From an uncultured bacterium (GTDB taxonomy: Bacteria > Eisenbacteria > RBG-16-71-46 > CAIMUX01): a stretch of DNA of 10,930 bases. Each line of letters starts with the position of its first letter. Position 1 is the stretch's first letter. The translations under genes were made by a program, and so were the position numbers. Location: NCBI GenBank assembly GCA_946886185.1, contig CAMPIC010000046.1:1-10930 (forward strand). Direction: 5' to 3'. Of this stretch, positions 1 to 6,781 are shown in pieces. Under the pieces are notes generated by a model. That model ran no database searches and was not told the DNA's origin. It saw only the letters and a list, made by a program, of their open reading frames with translations.

Positions 1-1292
1 GAGACCAGCTCCGGCCCGCGCGGGCGGCCGATCCGGGCGAGTTCATGTCGCGCGCGCGAGTCGAGTGTTGAGCCGGCGGAGAGAAGCAGACGAAGCTCCG
101 CCCGAACCGGATGCTTGTCTCCCACTCCGAGTCCGCGCAGCGACCAGGAAGCGGTGCGCCGCCGCGTGACCACAGCGGAGTGACCCAAGGTCCGCCAGAC
201 ATCTGTCACTTGCGAGGAGTGAACCACCGGCTCGATCGGGGAAGTCCGCCCGCTAGAGAGAGCATCAGCGCGATCCGCTTGAACGCCTTGAACGCCCGGT
301 TCGTTCGAGGTGCTCGTTGAACGCGCCTGCTCGATCGAGACATTCGCGTGAACCGCCTGGTCGTACTTCCCGATCGATTGAACCTCCTGCTCGATCGCGC
401 GCAAAATCTCTTCGCAGGCCGGGATTTCGTGCTCGGAATCTTCGGTGAGAGAGACACGGATCGTGTCGCCCAAGCCGGACGCGAGCAGCGAACCGATCCC
501 GACCGCGCTCTTGATCCGCCCTTCCAGTCCATTGCCCGCTTCGGTGACGCCCACGTGGAGCGGATAGTCCATGCCTTCTTCGCTCATGCGATGCACGAGC
601 AGGCGATAGGCGGCGATCATCACGCTCGGGATCGACGACTTCATCGAGAGGACGATGTCGTGGAACGCTTCCTCGCGGCAGATGCGCACGAACTCCAGCG
701 CCGACTCCACCATCCCCTCGGGAGTGTCACCGTACCGGTTCATGATTCGATCGGAGAGCGATCCGTGGTTCGTCCCGATCCGCAGGGCGGTGCCGTGCTC
801 CTTCAGCTTGCGCACCAGCGGAAGGAACCGGTCCCGAATCCGCTCGAGCTCGGCGCGATACTCCTGATCGCTGATCTCGAAGACCTGGAATTTCTTCCGG
901 TCGGCGTAGTTGCCCGGATTGATCCGCACCTTGTCCACGATCTCCGCCGCGACCAGCGCCGCGTTGGGAGTGAAGTGGATGTCCGCGACCAGAGGAACGT
1001 CGATGCCTGCCGCGTCGAGGCGCCGCCGGATTTCGCGCAGATTCTCCGCATCCTTGATCGAAGGCGCGGTCACTCGCACCAGCGGGCAGCCCACCTCCAC
1101 GAGCGTTCGGATCTCCGCGACCACCGCATCGGTGTCGCAGGTATCCGCGATCGTCATCGACTGCACCAGGACGGGATGCCCGCCTCCTACGGTGAGCTTG
1201 CCGATCCGCACTTCACGCGTGCGGAAACGCCGCGGGCGCGGCACCTCGGGCGATACGAGCTCGAAAGGGGAAATGATCGCGGACTCGGACAC
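1..1292 (-). CDS. ispG: 4-hydroxy-3-methylbut-2-enyl diphosphate synthase, long form, 3' end outside window
   Basis: IspG (GcpE) reductively converts methylerythritol cyclodiphosphate to HMBPP, a late step of the cytosolic MEP isoprenoid pathway, using a 4Fe-4S cluster. I translated the minus strand: 430 codons are open to the window edge. The TIM-barrel domain (about residues 30-295) carries VQSMT (43-47), VADIHF (102-107), VRINPGN (122-128), [14 protein letters not shown] (171-184), LHVGVTEAG (245-253) and [10 protein letters not shown] (275-284). The wording of the [11 protein letters not shown] and [11 protein letters not shown] blocks, and the extra sequence after residue 300, match the plant/Chlamydia three-domain IspG, not the short E. 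coli type. Residues 310-360 are a Ser/Thr/Gln-rich linker; the inserted domain starts near 360 and is cut. The C-terminal Fe-S cysteines lie beyond position 1. GTG at 1292 is the first possible start after an in-frame TAG, with GGAG 4 bases before it. The partner reductant is not visible. Identification is firm. Confidence 0.94.
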   Translation of the reverse strand, partial: MSESAIISPFELVSPEVPRPRRFRTREVRIGKLTVGGGHPVLVQSMTIADTCDTDAVVAEIRTLVEVGCPLVRVTAPSIKDAENLREIRRRLDAAGIDVPLVADIHFTPNAALVAAEIVDKVRINPGNYADRKKFQVFEISDQEYRAELERIRDRFLPLVRKLKEHGTALRIGTNHGSLSDRIMNRYGDTPEGMVESALEFVRICREEAFHDIVLSMKSSIPSVMIAAYRLLVHRMSEEGMDYPLHVGVTEAGNGLEGRIKSAVGIGSLLASGLGDTIRVSLTEDSEHEIPACEEILRAIEQEVQSIGKYDQAVHANVSIEQARSTSTSNEPGVQGVQADRADALSSGRTSPIEPVVHSSQVTDVWRTLGHSAVVTRRRTASWSLRGLGVGDKHPVRAELRLLLSAGSTLDSRARHELARIGRPRGPELV

Positions 1293-1813
1293 GACGCTCC
1301 TGCCTTCGCAATGGAACCGGGGACGCTACGGGAGGAGAGTACACGAACAAACAGCGGAGGGCGGTGATCTCATCCAGGAGGGCCGGTCGGTAGGTGGATG
1401 AGTCGCCGCCCTCACCCGCTGGGAGGGTCAATCAATGCCGACCTGAGGTCGGTCTGAGACCGGAGCCGGAGAACCCGGGAGAGCGGATGAGCGGGAAGAC
1501 TGGCGTGATGCGAACCTTCCCCTCTTTCCCGTTCACAGCCCTTGGTGCCCAGCTCAACACGTTTGTGGTTCGACTCCGGCGGGCGGGCGGGCTTTCTGCC
1601 CCGCTCCGCCGAAAAGCCACACGCTGTTCATACCCCGCCGCGGATCCAGGTTCCGGTTTTTCAGCAGTTGCCACGCACCCGAGCATCGTGTTGCGCTCCT
1701 GCGGCTTGCCCGCCGTGGCCCGGAGCGGCAAGATCGAATCGGAACCGGCCGCACCACCCGGATGATGATTTGCTCACCGCGCCCCGCGGATGGGGGCCGT
1801 ATCGCGAGGATCT
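1293..1813. other. Divergent intergenic region between ispG and the cysteine desulfurase gene
   Basis: This 521-base gap separates two divergently transcribed genes and must carry both promoters. I find no ORF with recognisable protein content: the open frames here are short, proline/arginine-rich and disagree with each other. It contains the double palindrome at 1438-1462, an imperfect GC-rich hairpin at 1577-1611 (CGGCGG pairs with CCGCCG, inner GGGC-tttct-GCCC) and an inverted repeat CTTGCC...GGCAAG around 1707-1734. No good sigma-70 -35/-10 pair stands out on either strand. A T-arm-like string near 1566-1577 does not fold into a tRNA. Confidence 0.6.
1438..1462. repeat. Two overlapping perfect palindromes, operator-like
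   Basis: CCGACCTGAGGTCGG (1438-1452) is a perfect 7+1+7 dyad, and CGGTCTGAGACCG (1450-1462) is a perfect 6+1+6 dyad sharing CGG with the first. Both have a central CTGAG. Short dyads with a one-base centre in a divergent intergenic region are a common form of dimeric repressor operator, but they could also be cruciform or RNA hairpin arms. The symmetry is read directly; a regulatory role is inference. They lie about 145 bases upstream of ispG and 350 upstream of the desulfurase. Confidence 0.45.
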
Positions 1814-2941
1814 GTGCGACGCATCTACTTCGACTACAACGCGAGCTCCCCGATCGCGAATTCCGTGATCGAGGCGATGACCCCGTTCCTGCGCGAAGGA
1901 TTCGGAAATCCCTCGAGCCCGCACTGGGCCGGGCGGCCTGCGCGGGAGGCGGTGGAGCGGGCGCGTGCCCAGATCGCCGCGCTCTTGCACTGCCAGCCGC
2001 GTGAGATCGTGTTCACGAGCGGCGGCACGGAGTCGAACAACTTCGCGCTCAAAGGAACCTTCTATCGGCGACGCTCCGCAAAGCACTTCGTGATCTCGGC
2101 CGTGGAGCATCCTGCGATCCGCCAGCCGCTGGAGTTCCTGGAACGGCACGCAGGGGCGCGCATTACCATCGTTCCGGTCGATCGTCACGGACGCGTCGAC
2201 GTCGATCGCGTCTTCGAAGCGATCATTCCGGAGACCGTACTCGTCTCGATCATGCATTCCAACAACGAAGTGGGGACGATCCAGCCGATCGAGCAAATCG
2301 GGCACGCATGCCGGGAAAGAGGAGTGCTGTTCCACACGGACGCGGCGCAATCGGTCGGGAAGGTACCGATCGACGTGACCGCGCTCTCATGCGATCTGCT
2401 TTCCGTGGCCGGTCACAAGATGCAAGCGCCCAAGGGAGTCGGGGCTCTGTACGTGCGCGACGGAGTGGAGCTGGAGCCATTGCTCCACGGCGCGGGCCAC
2501 GAGCGCGGGATGCGCGCGGGCACGGAGAACGTGCTCTTGCAAGTCGGCCTGGGAGCGGCCGCGGAGCTCGCGCAGCGCCGGCTGGAGGATCCGGAGCATG
2601 ACCGAGTCCGGCGTTTGCGCGACCGACTTCAGGAAGGGGTTCAAGCCGCGCTCCCGGGTCGCGTCACCGTCAACGGGCATCCGGAGCACCGGCTTCCCAA
2701 CACCGTGTCGATCAATTTCACCGGGAGGATCGGGCAGGAGGTGTTGTCCGCGCTCGAGGGAGTGGCGGCGTCGACCGGATCCGCCTGCCTCAGCGGGGAG
2801 ATCGAGCTGAGCGGGGTGCTGGCGGCCATGAGAGTTGCGCCGGAGCATGGAATGGGAGCGGTTCGGTTCAGTCTGGGTTGGGATTCCAGCGAAGAAGAGG
2901 TCGACGAGGTCGTGCGATTGATTTCCGAGCGCATTGCGTGA
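1814..2941 (+). CDS. nifS: Cysteine desulfurase, NifS/IscS family (class V aminotransferase fold)
   Basis: This PLP enzyme removes sulfur from L-cysteine as an enzyme persulfide for Fe-S cluster or tRNA thiolation pathways in the cytoplasm. Numbering from the GTG start (375 aa, normal length): YFDYNASSP near the N-terminus, TSGGTESNN (68-76), the PLP-stacking His99 in AVEHPA, SNNEVGTIQP (149-158), HTDAAQS (174-180) with the PLP-binding Asp176, the Schiff-base lysine Lys202 in VAGHKM, MRAGTEN (233-239), and the persulfide cysteine Cys325 in STGSACLSG. All catalytic residues are present. I prefer GTG 1814, which has GAGGA just upstream and starts the protein at the conserved RRIYFDYNA; ATG 1790 would add 8 residues but has no visible ribosome site. 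No scaffold protein (IscU/NifU) or mnmA is seen nearby, so the sulfur acceptor is unknown, and the symbol denotes the family only. The stop overlaps the next gene by 4 bases, implying coupled translation. Confidence 0.95.
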   Translation: MRRIYFDYNASSPIANSVIEAMTPFLREGFGNPSSPHWAGRPAREAVERARAQIAALLHCQPREIVFTSGGTESNNFALKGTFYRRRSAKHFVISAVEHPAIRQPLEFLERHAGARITIVPVDRHGRVDVDRVFEAIIPETVLVSIMHSNNEVGTIQPIEQIGHACRERGVLFHTDAAQSVGKVPIDVTALSCDLLSVAGHKMQAPKGVGALYVRDGVELEPLLHGAGHERGMRAGTENVLLQVGLGAAAELAQRRLEDPEHDRVRRLRDRLQEGVQAALPGRVTVNGHPEHRLPNTVSINFTGRIGQEVLSALEGVAASTGSACLSGEIELSGVLAAMRVAPEHGMGAVRFSLGWDSSEEEVDEVVRLISERIA

Positions 2942-5193
2942 GCTTGCGGCGCGCGCTTTCACATCCAGGTCTTTGGCTGTTGACGTGCTGCATGGTGTAC
3001 GGCGCGCCGCCCGCTGCCGCTGTAAGCGTGGATGCGCCGACGAGACAACCGGCGATCACTTCGCTCGACGATTCCTTTGTCCAGGCGGATATGCCGCCCG
3101 CCGAGGCGGCTCCACGATCGCGGCCGCGCATCGGACTCGTGCTCTCCGGAGGAGGCGCGCGCGGAATCGCGCACGTCGGCGTTCTCCGAGCCCTGGAGGA
3201 GGGGGGCATCCCGATCGATTGCATCGCCGGCACGTCCATGGGCGCGGTGGTCGGCGGGCTCTACTGCTCCGGCATCGGCGTCGACAGTCTGGAAGTCCTC
3301 GCGCGGCGTTCCGACCTGTTCCTCGCGCCCACCTCCTATGCAAACCTCAGCGTCTTCCAGAAACGGCGCGTCCAGAATCCGACCGTCGGGTTGTATTTCG
3401 CGGGGCTGGAATACCGCCTGCCGCGCGCGATCCTCAACGACTTCAACGTCAACTGGATGCTGATCGCGCATACCGCGGCCGCCAATCTCACCGCTCAGGG
3501 AAATTTCGATCGCCTTCCGATCCCGTTTCGCGCGCTCGCGCTCGATCTGCGCTCGGGTGAGACGGTCGTGCTTCGCAGCGGCGACCTCGCCAAGGCGATC
3601 CGCTCGAGCATGTCGGTGCCGGTCAGCTTTCCTCCCATCCAAGGGGAGAACCAGCTCCTGATCGATGCGGGGACCCGCAACAATCTCCCGATCGAACTGG
3701 CGCGCGACGAGATGGGCGCGGAGAAAATCATCGCGGTCAACTGCACCCTCCCCTGGGACAAGGCGGGAAGCGCGAACGATGTGACGGAAGTCGCTCTGCG
3801 CTTGATCCATCTGCTTTCGCAGCGAGTGGATTCGTCCAGCGTGCAGGGATGGGACGTCTGGATCGAGCCGGATCTCGAGGACACGCGCACCTTCGACTTC
3901 GATCAAAGAGACGAGCTGGTCCAGGCTGGATATGAAGCGACCGTCCACCGCCTGCCCGAGATTCGGCGCGCCCTGGGACTCGACCCGGATCCACCTCTGC
4001 GAGAGCCGCAGAAGACCGCGGTCCGCGCTGCCGGACTGATCGATCTCGACACCCTGCTAGTGGAGAGCGTCGAGCTGAGCGGGCGCCGGATGTCCTACGG
4101 CTGGGTGCCGCGGGAAGAGCTGCGGATCGCGCCGGGAGATCCGTTCTCGCTCGATCGCATCGAAGGAGGATTGCGCCGCCTCTACTCGACCTATCTCTAC
4201 GATACCGTCTGGCCTGCCTTCCGGCTGAACGACGATGGCAAGGTAGTGATCAATTTGCAGGTGCAGGAGCGCGATCTCACGCACGTCTCGATGCATGCGC
4301 TCTACGACAACAGCCGCAACATGAACATGAGTCTGGAGATCTCGCGCCGCAATCTGCTCCGGCTGGGCGAGTCGATCTATGTGCGGACCTACCTCGGCAA
4401 CTTCATCTCCGGGCTGGAGGGAGGAATGCGCTCCAGCCACGTGCGCGGCTTGCCTCTGGCGCTCGACGTGGTCGCTTCGGTTCTCGAATACGATTACCGG
4501 CGCAACGAGAGGGGAGAGCTCGATCGGCAGGAGGTCAAGCTCGAGGTCAGCACGGGCCTCCTGGTCGGCCGGCAGGCGCTGCTCTTCTTCGGCGCGCGCA
4601 CCTGGCGCGACGAAGGTTCCGGGAGCACGGAGGTCCCTTCCTGGAGCGCTACCAATCGGACCGGATTCGTGACCGCGATGGCCGACGGAAGCGACGAGCG
4701 TGAGATTCCCTCGCGCGGTTATTACCTGCGCGCGGACTACGAATTCTTCCTGGAAGAAGAGCTGCGCTCACGCCATCACTCGTGGTTGGGAGAGGGGACC
4801 TTGAGTCTTCCCATCGGTCCCGCGTCGATCACTCCTCGGTTCTCCGGTGCATGGGTCAGCGATGCCGAGCTGCCGTTTCGAAACTGGAACCGGTTGGATG
4901 TGACCCGCTCCAGCTGGGGCCGGTTCGAGAAGGATTTGTATGCGCCGTTTCTCGGCTCGGCCGGTCTGGAATTGAGCTGGCGCTTTCCCTACAACGTCGT
5001 GCTGTGGGCTCGCGGAACCGCTGGAGCGCGCGCCATGAGCTTCGATGATCTGGAACGCGTCACCCCCGACCGAGGGATCGAGGGGGGATTGTTGCAGCGA
5101 AGTCCGGTAGGACCGATCTTCATCGGGCTGGCCGCGGAGCGGGATCGAAAGCCGTTCTACTTCATCCAAGTGGGACACGACCTCGCCAAGTAG
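2938..5193 (+). CDS. Secreted patatin-like phospholipase fused to POTRA and BamA/TamA-like outer-membrane beta-barrel
   Basis: This is a 751-aa protein (GTG start) with the layout of type Vd secretion proteins such as PlpD: signal peptide, patatin lipase, one POTRA, barrel. The N-terminus has basic residues, a hydrophobic run and an APPAAA cleavage-like site (about 1-28). The patatin domain (about 64-270) has the oxyanion loop GGGARG (71-76), the nucleophile Ser100 in GTSMG and the catalytic Asp243. The Asp motif reads DAG rather than the usual DGG/DGA, followed by the typical NNLP. A POTRA-like domain spans about 368-446, and the rest alternates polar/aromatic strands, ending FYFIQVGHDLAK, a plausible barrel-closing strand. 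It probably sits in the outer membrane, with the lipase in the periplasm or translocated; whether it is released is unknown. GTG 2938 overlaps the desulfurase TGA (GTGA); longer in-frame starts lie inside that gene and would hide the signal peptide. Family assignment is strong; substrate unknown. Confidence 0.93.
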   Translation: MSLRRALSHPGLWLLTCCMVYGAPPAAAVSVDAPTRQPAITSLDDSFVQADMPPAEAAPRSRPRIGLVLSGGGARGIAHVGVLRALEEGGIPIDCIAGTSMGAVVGGLYCSGIGVDSLEVLARRSDLFLAPTSYANLSVFQKRRVQNPTVGLYFAGLEYRLPRAILNDFNVNWMLIAHTAAANLTAQGNFDRLPIPFRALALDLRSGETVVLRSGDLAKAIRSSMSVPVSFPPIQGENQLLIDAGTRNNLPIELARDEMGAEKIIAVNCTLPWDKAGSANDVTEVALRLIHLLSQRVDSSSVQGWDVWIEPDLEDTRTFDFDQRDELVQAGYEATVHRLPEIRRALGLDPDPPLREPQKTAVRAAGLIDLDTLLVESVELSGRRMSYGWVPREELRIAPGDPFSLDRIEGGLRRLYSTYLYDTVWPAFRLNDDGKVVINLQVQERDLTHVSMHALYDNSRNMNMSLEISRRNLLRLGESIYVRTYLGNFISGLEGGMRSSHVRGLPLALDVVASVLEYDYRRNERGELDRQEVKLEVSTGLLVGRQALLFFGARTWRDEGSGSTEVPSWSATNRTGFVTAMADGSDEREIPSRGYYLRADYEFFLEEELRSRHHSWLGEGTLSLPIGPASITPRFSGAWVSDAELPFRNWNRLDVTRSSWGRFEKDLYAPFLGSAGLELSWRFPYNVVLWARGTAGARAMSFDDLERVTPDRGIEGGLLQRSPVGPIFIGLAAERDRKPFYFIQVGHDLAK

Positions 5194-5199
5194 CGAGGT
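5180..5199. terminator. Hairpin over the patatin stop codon, between convergent genes
   Basis: ACCTCGC (5180-5186) and GCGAGGT (5193-5199) form a perfect 7-bp stem with a 6-base loop containing part of the TAG stop. The next bases include a second small dyad, CGAGATCTCG (5201-5210). Only 46 bases separate the ends of two convergent genes, so a shared bidirectional terminator is expected here. There is no T-run on either side, so this would be a non-classical or Rho-assisted terminator at best. Confidence 0.35.
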
Positions 5200-5239
5200 G
5201 CGAGATCTCGACCAACGTCACGTCGGCGTCGTGAACTAC

Positions 5240-6133
5240 TCACACCCATTCGATGTGGCTGCGGACGCCGTCCTCGTCTGCTTCGATCACTTGATAGCCG
5301 GGACGGAGCCCGATCATTTGCGGCGCGGTGACCGCATCGGAGAATCCGTAGCAGGTAGAGGGGGCGCTCGTGCAAAGGATCGATCCCGTGGACAGCGCCA
5401 TCGGCATGTGCACGTGTCCGAAGAAAATCCGCTGCACGTTGCCTCTCCGCAAATGTCCGACCAGCTCCTCTCCGTTCGAGATCCGGTGCGCATCGAGCCA
5501 ATCGATGCCGGTTTCGATGGGAGGATGGTGCACGAACACGATGGTGGGCGCGTCGGGGCGCGCGGAAATGCGCTCTTCGATCCAGTCCATCTGGCGAGTG
5601 TCGATCCTCCCGGGCACTTCGCCGGGGATTTGCGAATCGAGCGCGAGGAATCGATAGTCGCCCACCTCGAACTCGTAGAAGTACGGTTCGGCGGATACGT
5701 CGCCAGGAACCAGTCCGGATCGGTCTGAGGTCTCCGCCGCGGGACTCGCGAATGACGGTGAAGACTGGCTGAGGCCGAGCGACGTTGCGGATTGCGCACG
5801 GTCGCGGGAGCCGGGCCGCGGTGAAGCGGGACGCAGCCGCCCCGATCCGGGTGGTCCGAGCTTCCCCCAGAATCCGGCGCGGAGATCGTGGTTTCCCACC
5901 AGAAGATGGATCGGACACGAGAGCGGAGCCAGGAGCGATCGCAGCACGTCGTACGACGCCGGCTCGTCGTCGCCGATCAGATCCCCGGTGACCACCACGA
6001 AGTCGACGGGCAGACGCGCCTGCAGCGAGCGCACCACCCGGGCGAGCGACTCGTTCGGATCGATTCCATGCTCCGCCCGCGACGGATCCACACAGACGTG
6101 ACAGTCGGAGATCTGGAGGAAGCGCACGGTCAT
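5240..6133 (-). CDS. cpdA: Metallophosphoesterase, CpdA/Icc (class III cyclic nucleotide phosphodiesterase) family
   Basis: This is a 297-aa dinuclear-metal phosphoesterase, probably cytosolic. In the CpdA/Icc family such enzymes hydrolyse 3',5'-cAMP, though many homologues act on other phosphodiesters. All metal motifs are visible: SDCH (Asp10, His12), GDL (Asp51), GNHD (Asn81, His82), VHHPP (202-203) and GHVHMP (His240, His242). The end of the fold, CYGFSDAVTAPQM, is also typical of the family. Between GNHD and the strand YRFLALDS there are 80-odd residues instead of the roughly 35 in E. coli CpdA; the extra segment (about 92-147) is rich in Pro, Ser, Arg and Gly and looks disordered. ATG 6133 is chosen because the protein begins directly at the first beta-strand (TVRFLQISD). 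A TTG start 13 codons upstream would place the -10-like box inside the gene. There is no Shine-Dalgarno before the ATG; see the promoter entry. True substrate not certain. Confidence 0.9.
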   Translation of the reverse strand: MTVRFLQISDCHVCVDPSRAEHGIDPNESLARVVRSLQARLPVDFVVVTGDLIGDDEPASYDVLRSLLAPLSCPIHLLVGNHDLRAGFWGKLGPPGSGRLRPASPRPGSRDRAQSATSLGLSQSSPSFASPAAETSDRSGLVPGDVSAEPYFYEFEVGDYRFLALDSQIPGEVPGRIDTRQMDWIEERISARPDAPTIVFVHHPPIETGIDWLDAHRISNGEELVGHLRRGNVQRIFFGHVHMPMALSTGSILCTSAPSTCYGFSDAVTAPQMIGLRPGYQVIEADEDGVRSHIEWV

Positions 6134-6141
6134 GGAAATGG

Positions 6142-6172
6142 AGTGTAGCAGCGCGCTGCCCGGCTCCGGCAA
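6142..6172 (-). promoter_or_regulatory. Possible promoter for cpdA giving a leaderless mRNA
   Basis: On the minus strand TACACT (6147-6142) ends 8 bases before the ATG at 6133, and a weak -35 match TTGCCG lies 19 bases further upstream. There is no purine-rich ribosome site between box and ATG. A -10 box at this distance would start transcription at or next to the start codon. The spacing is observed; promoter function is inferred. Confidence 0.35.
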
Positions 6173-6275
6173 CCGGCCACATCGCGCGAGCCGGCGGCAA
6201 CGTAGGGAGGCGCGGCGCGTGAAGGCGCATTCCCGGGTGTGTAGAAGTGGGGGTGCCTGGATCGCCGGGCGCCGG

Positions 6276-6281
6276 TAGAAT
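6276..6281 (+). promoter_or_regulatory. Possible -10 box giving a leaderless mRNA for the winged-helix gene
   Basis: TAGAAT lies 7 bases upstream of ATG 6289 with no Shine-Dalgarno in between. It fits the TANNNT form of -10 box placed 7-8 bases before the start codon that is typical of leaderless genes in Deinococcus and actinobacteria. No good -35 is seen (GTGCCT at the expected place). Confidence 0.4.
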
Positions 6282-6288
6282 CGTCCAT

Positions 6289-6753
6289 ATGGCAGTTCGC
6301 CCCAACTATCAAGAAGCGCATCTCGTCGTGGCCGCCATCCGGGTTCTCGTCTTCAAGGAGGGGCGACCTCCGACGCCCGAGGAAGTGTCCGCGCTCCTCG
6401 GAATGAGCGTCGAGAAGGTGCACGTCCTGGTGCACGAGCTCGCCGAGATGCAGGTGGTCCGCGCGTTGAAGGGGCCGTTCACCACGCACCTCGACGTGGT
6501 CGATCCGCGCCCCCTCGAACAGCTCCCGCGCGGGGACGACGAACCCGCGATCAAACAAGAGCTCGCGGAGTTCGGCGAGAAGAGCCGCGAGAAGAAGATG
6601 GAGATGGACCGCATGTTTCGAGGAGGCGAGGCGGAACGCCGGCGCAAAGAGCGCGTGAGCAAGCTCGAAGAGCAGTTCAAGACGTTCAAGCCGAAGCGGG
6701 GCGAGCTCGAGAGCATGTTCGGGCAGGGCGACGCGGACGACGAGGAGGCTTGA
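6289..6753 (+). CDS. Small winged-helix-like protein with charged helical C-terminus, function unknown
   Basis: I do not recognise a named family for this 154-aa protein. Residues about 8-72 look like a winged helix-turn-helix: a helix (AHLVVAAIRVLVFKEG), a turn region PPTPEEVSALLGMSVEKVHVLVHELAEMQVV that reads as helix 2-turn-recognition helix, then short strands with THLDVVD. Residues 85-135 are very rich in Lys, Glu and Arg and should form a long helix or coiled coil. The tail GDADDEEA is acidic. It could bind DNA or act as a small adaptor; the surface of the HTH is not strikingly basic. ATG 6289 is chosen over GTG 6247 because it follows the TAGAAT box and drops a low-complexity leader. 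The gene ends 28 bases before the membrane/TPR gene, so the two probably form one transcription unit. Confidence 0.82.
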   Translation: MAVRPNYQEAHLVVAAIRVLVFKEGRPPTPEEVSALLGMSVEKVHVLVHELAEMQVVRALKGPFTTHLDVVDPRPLEQLPRGDDEPAIKQELAEFGEKSREKKMEMDRMFRGGEAERRRKERVSKLEEQFKTFKPKRGELESMFGQGDADDEEA

Positions 6754-6781
6754 ACATCTTCTCGCAGGACGGAGGAGGGGA

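Noticed and set aside
348..1367. A 339-codon plus-strand open frame
   Set aside because: It is the antisense shadow of ispG: its His/Arg/Asp-rich composition is typical of a GC-rich reverse frame, while the opposite strand gives clear IspG motifs.
1542..1613. tRNA-like string (TTTGTGGTTCGACTCC) resembling the 3' half of a tRNA
   Set aside because: The T-arm cannot close (TGTGG against CCGGC), and no matching anticodon arm, D-arm or acceptor stem lies upstream. At most a remnant; more likely chance.
1394..1765. Open frames in the 1293-1813 gap (123 aa plus, 99 aa minus)
   Set aside because: No recognisable domains, no ribosome sites, overlapping frames on both strands with similar biased composition. 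They look like GC-rich open-frame noise.
3032..3048. Lipoprotein reading of the patatin signal peptide (LLTC near residues 14-17)
   Set aside because: Thr directly before Cys does not fit the usual lipobox, and APPAAA gives a good signal peptidase I site; the barrel also makes lipidation less likely.
2959..3948. A 329-codon minus-strand frame under the patatin gene
   Set aside because: Antisense shadow of the patatin domain, whose plus-strand motifs (GGGARG, GTSMG) are decisive.
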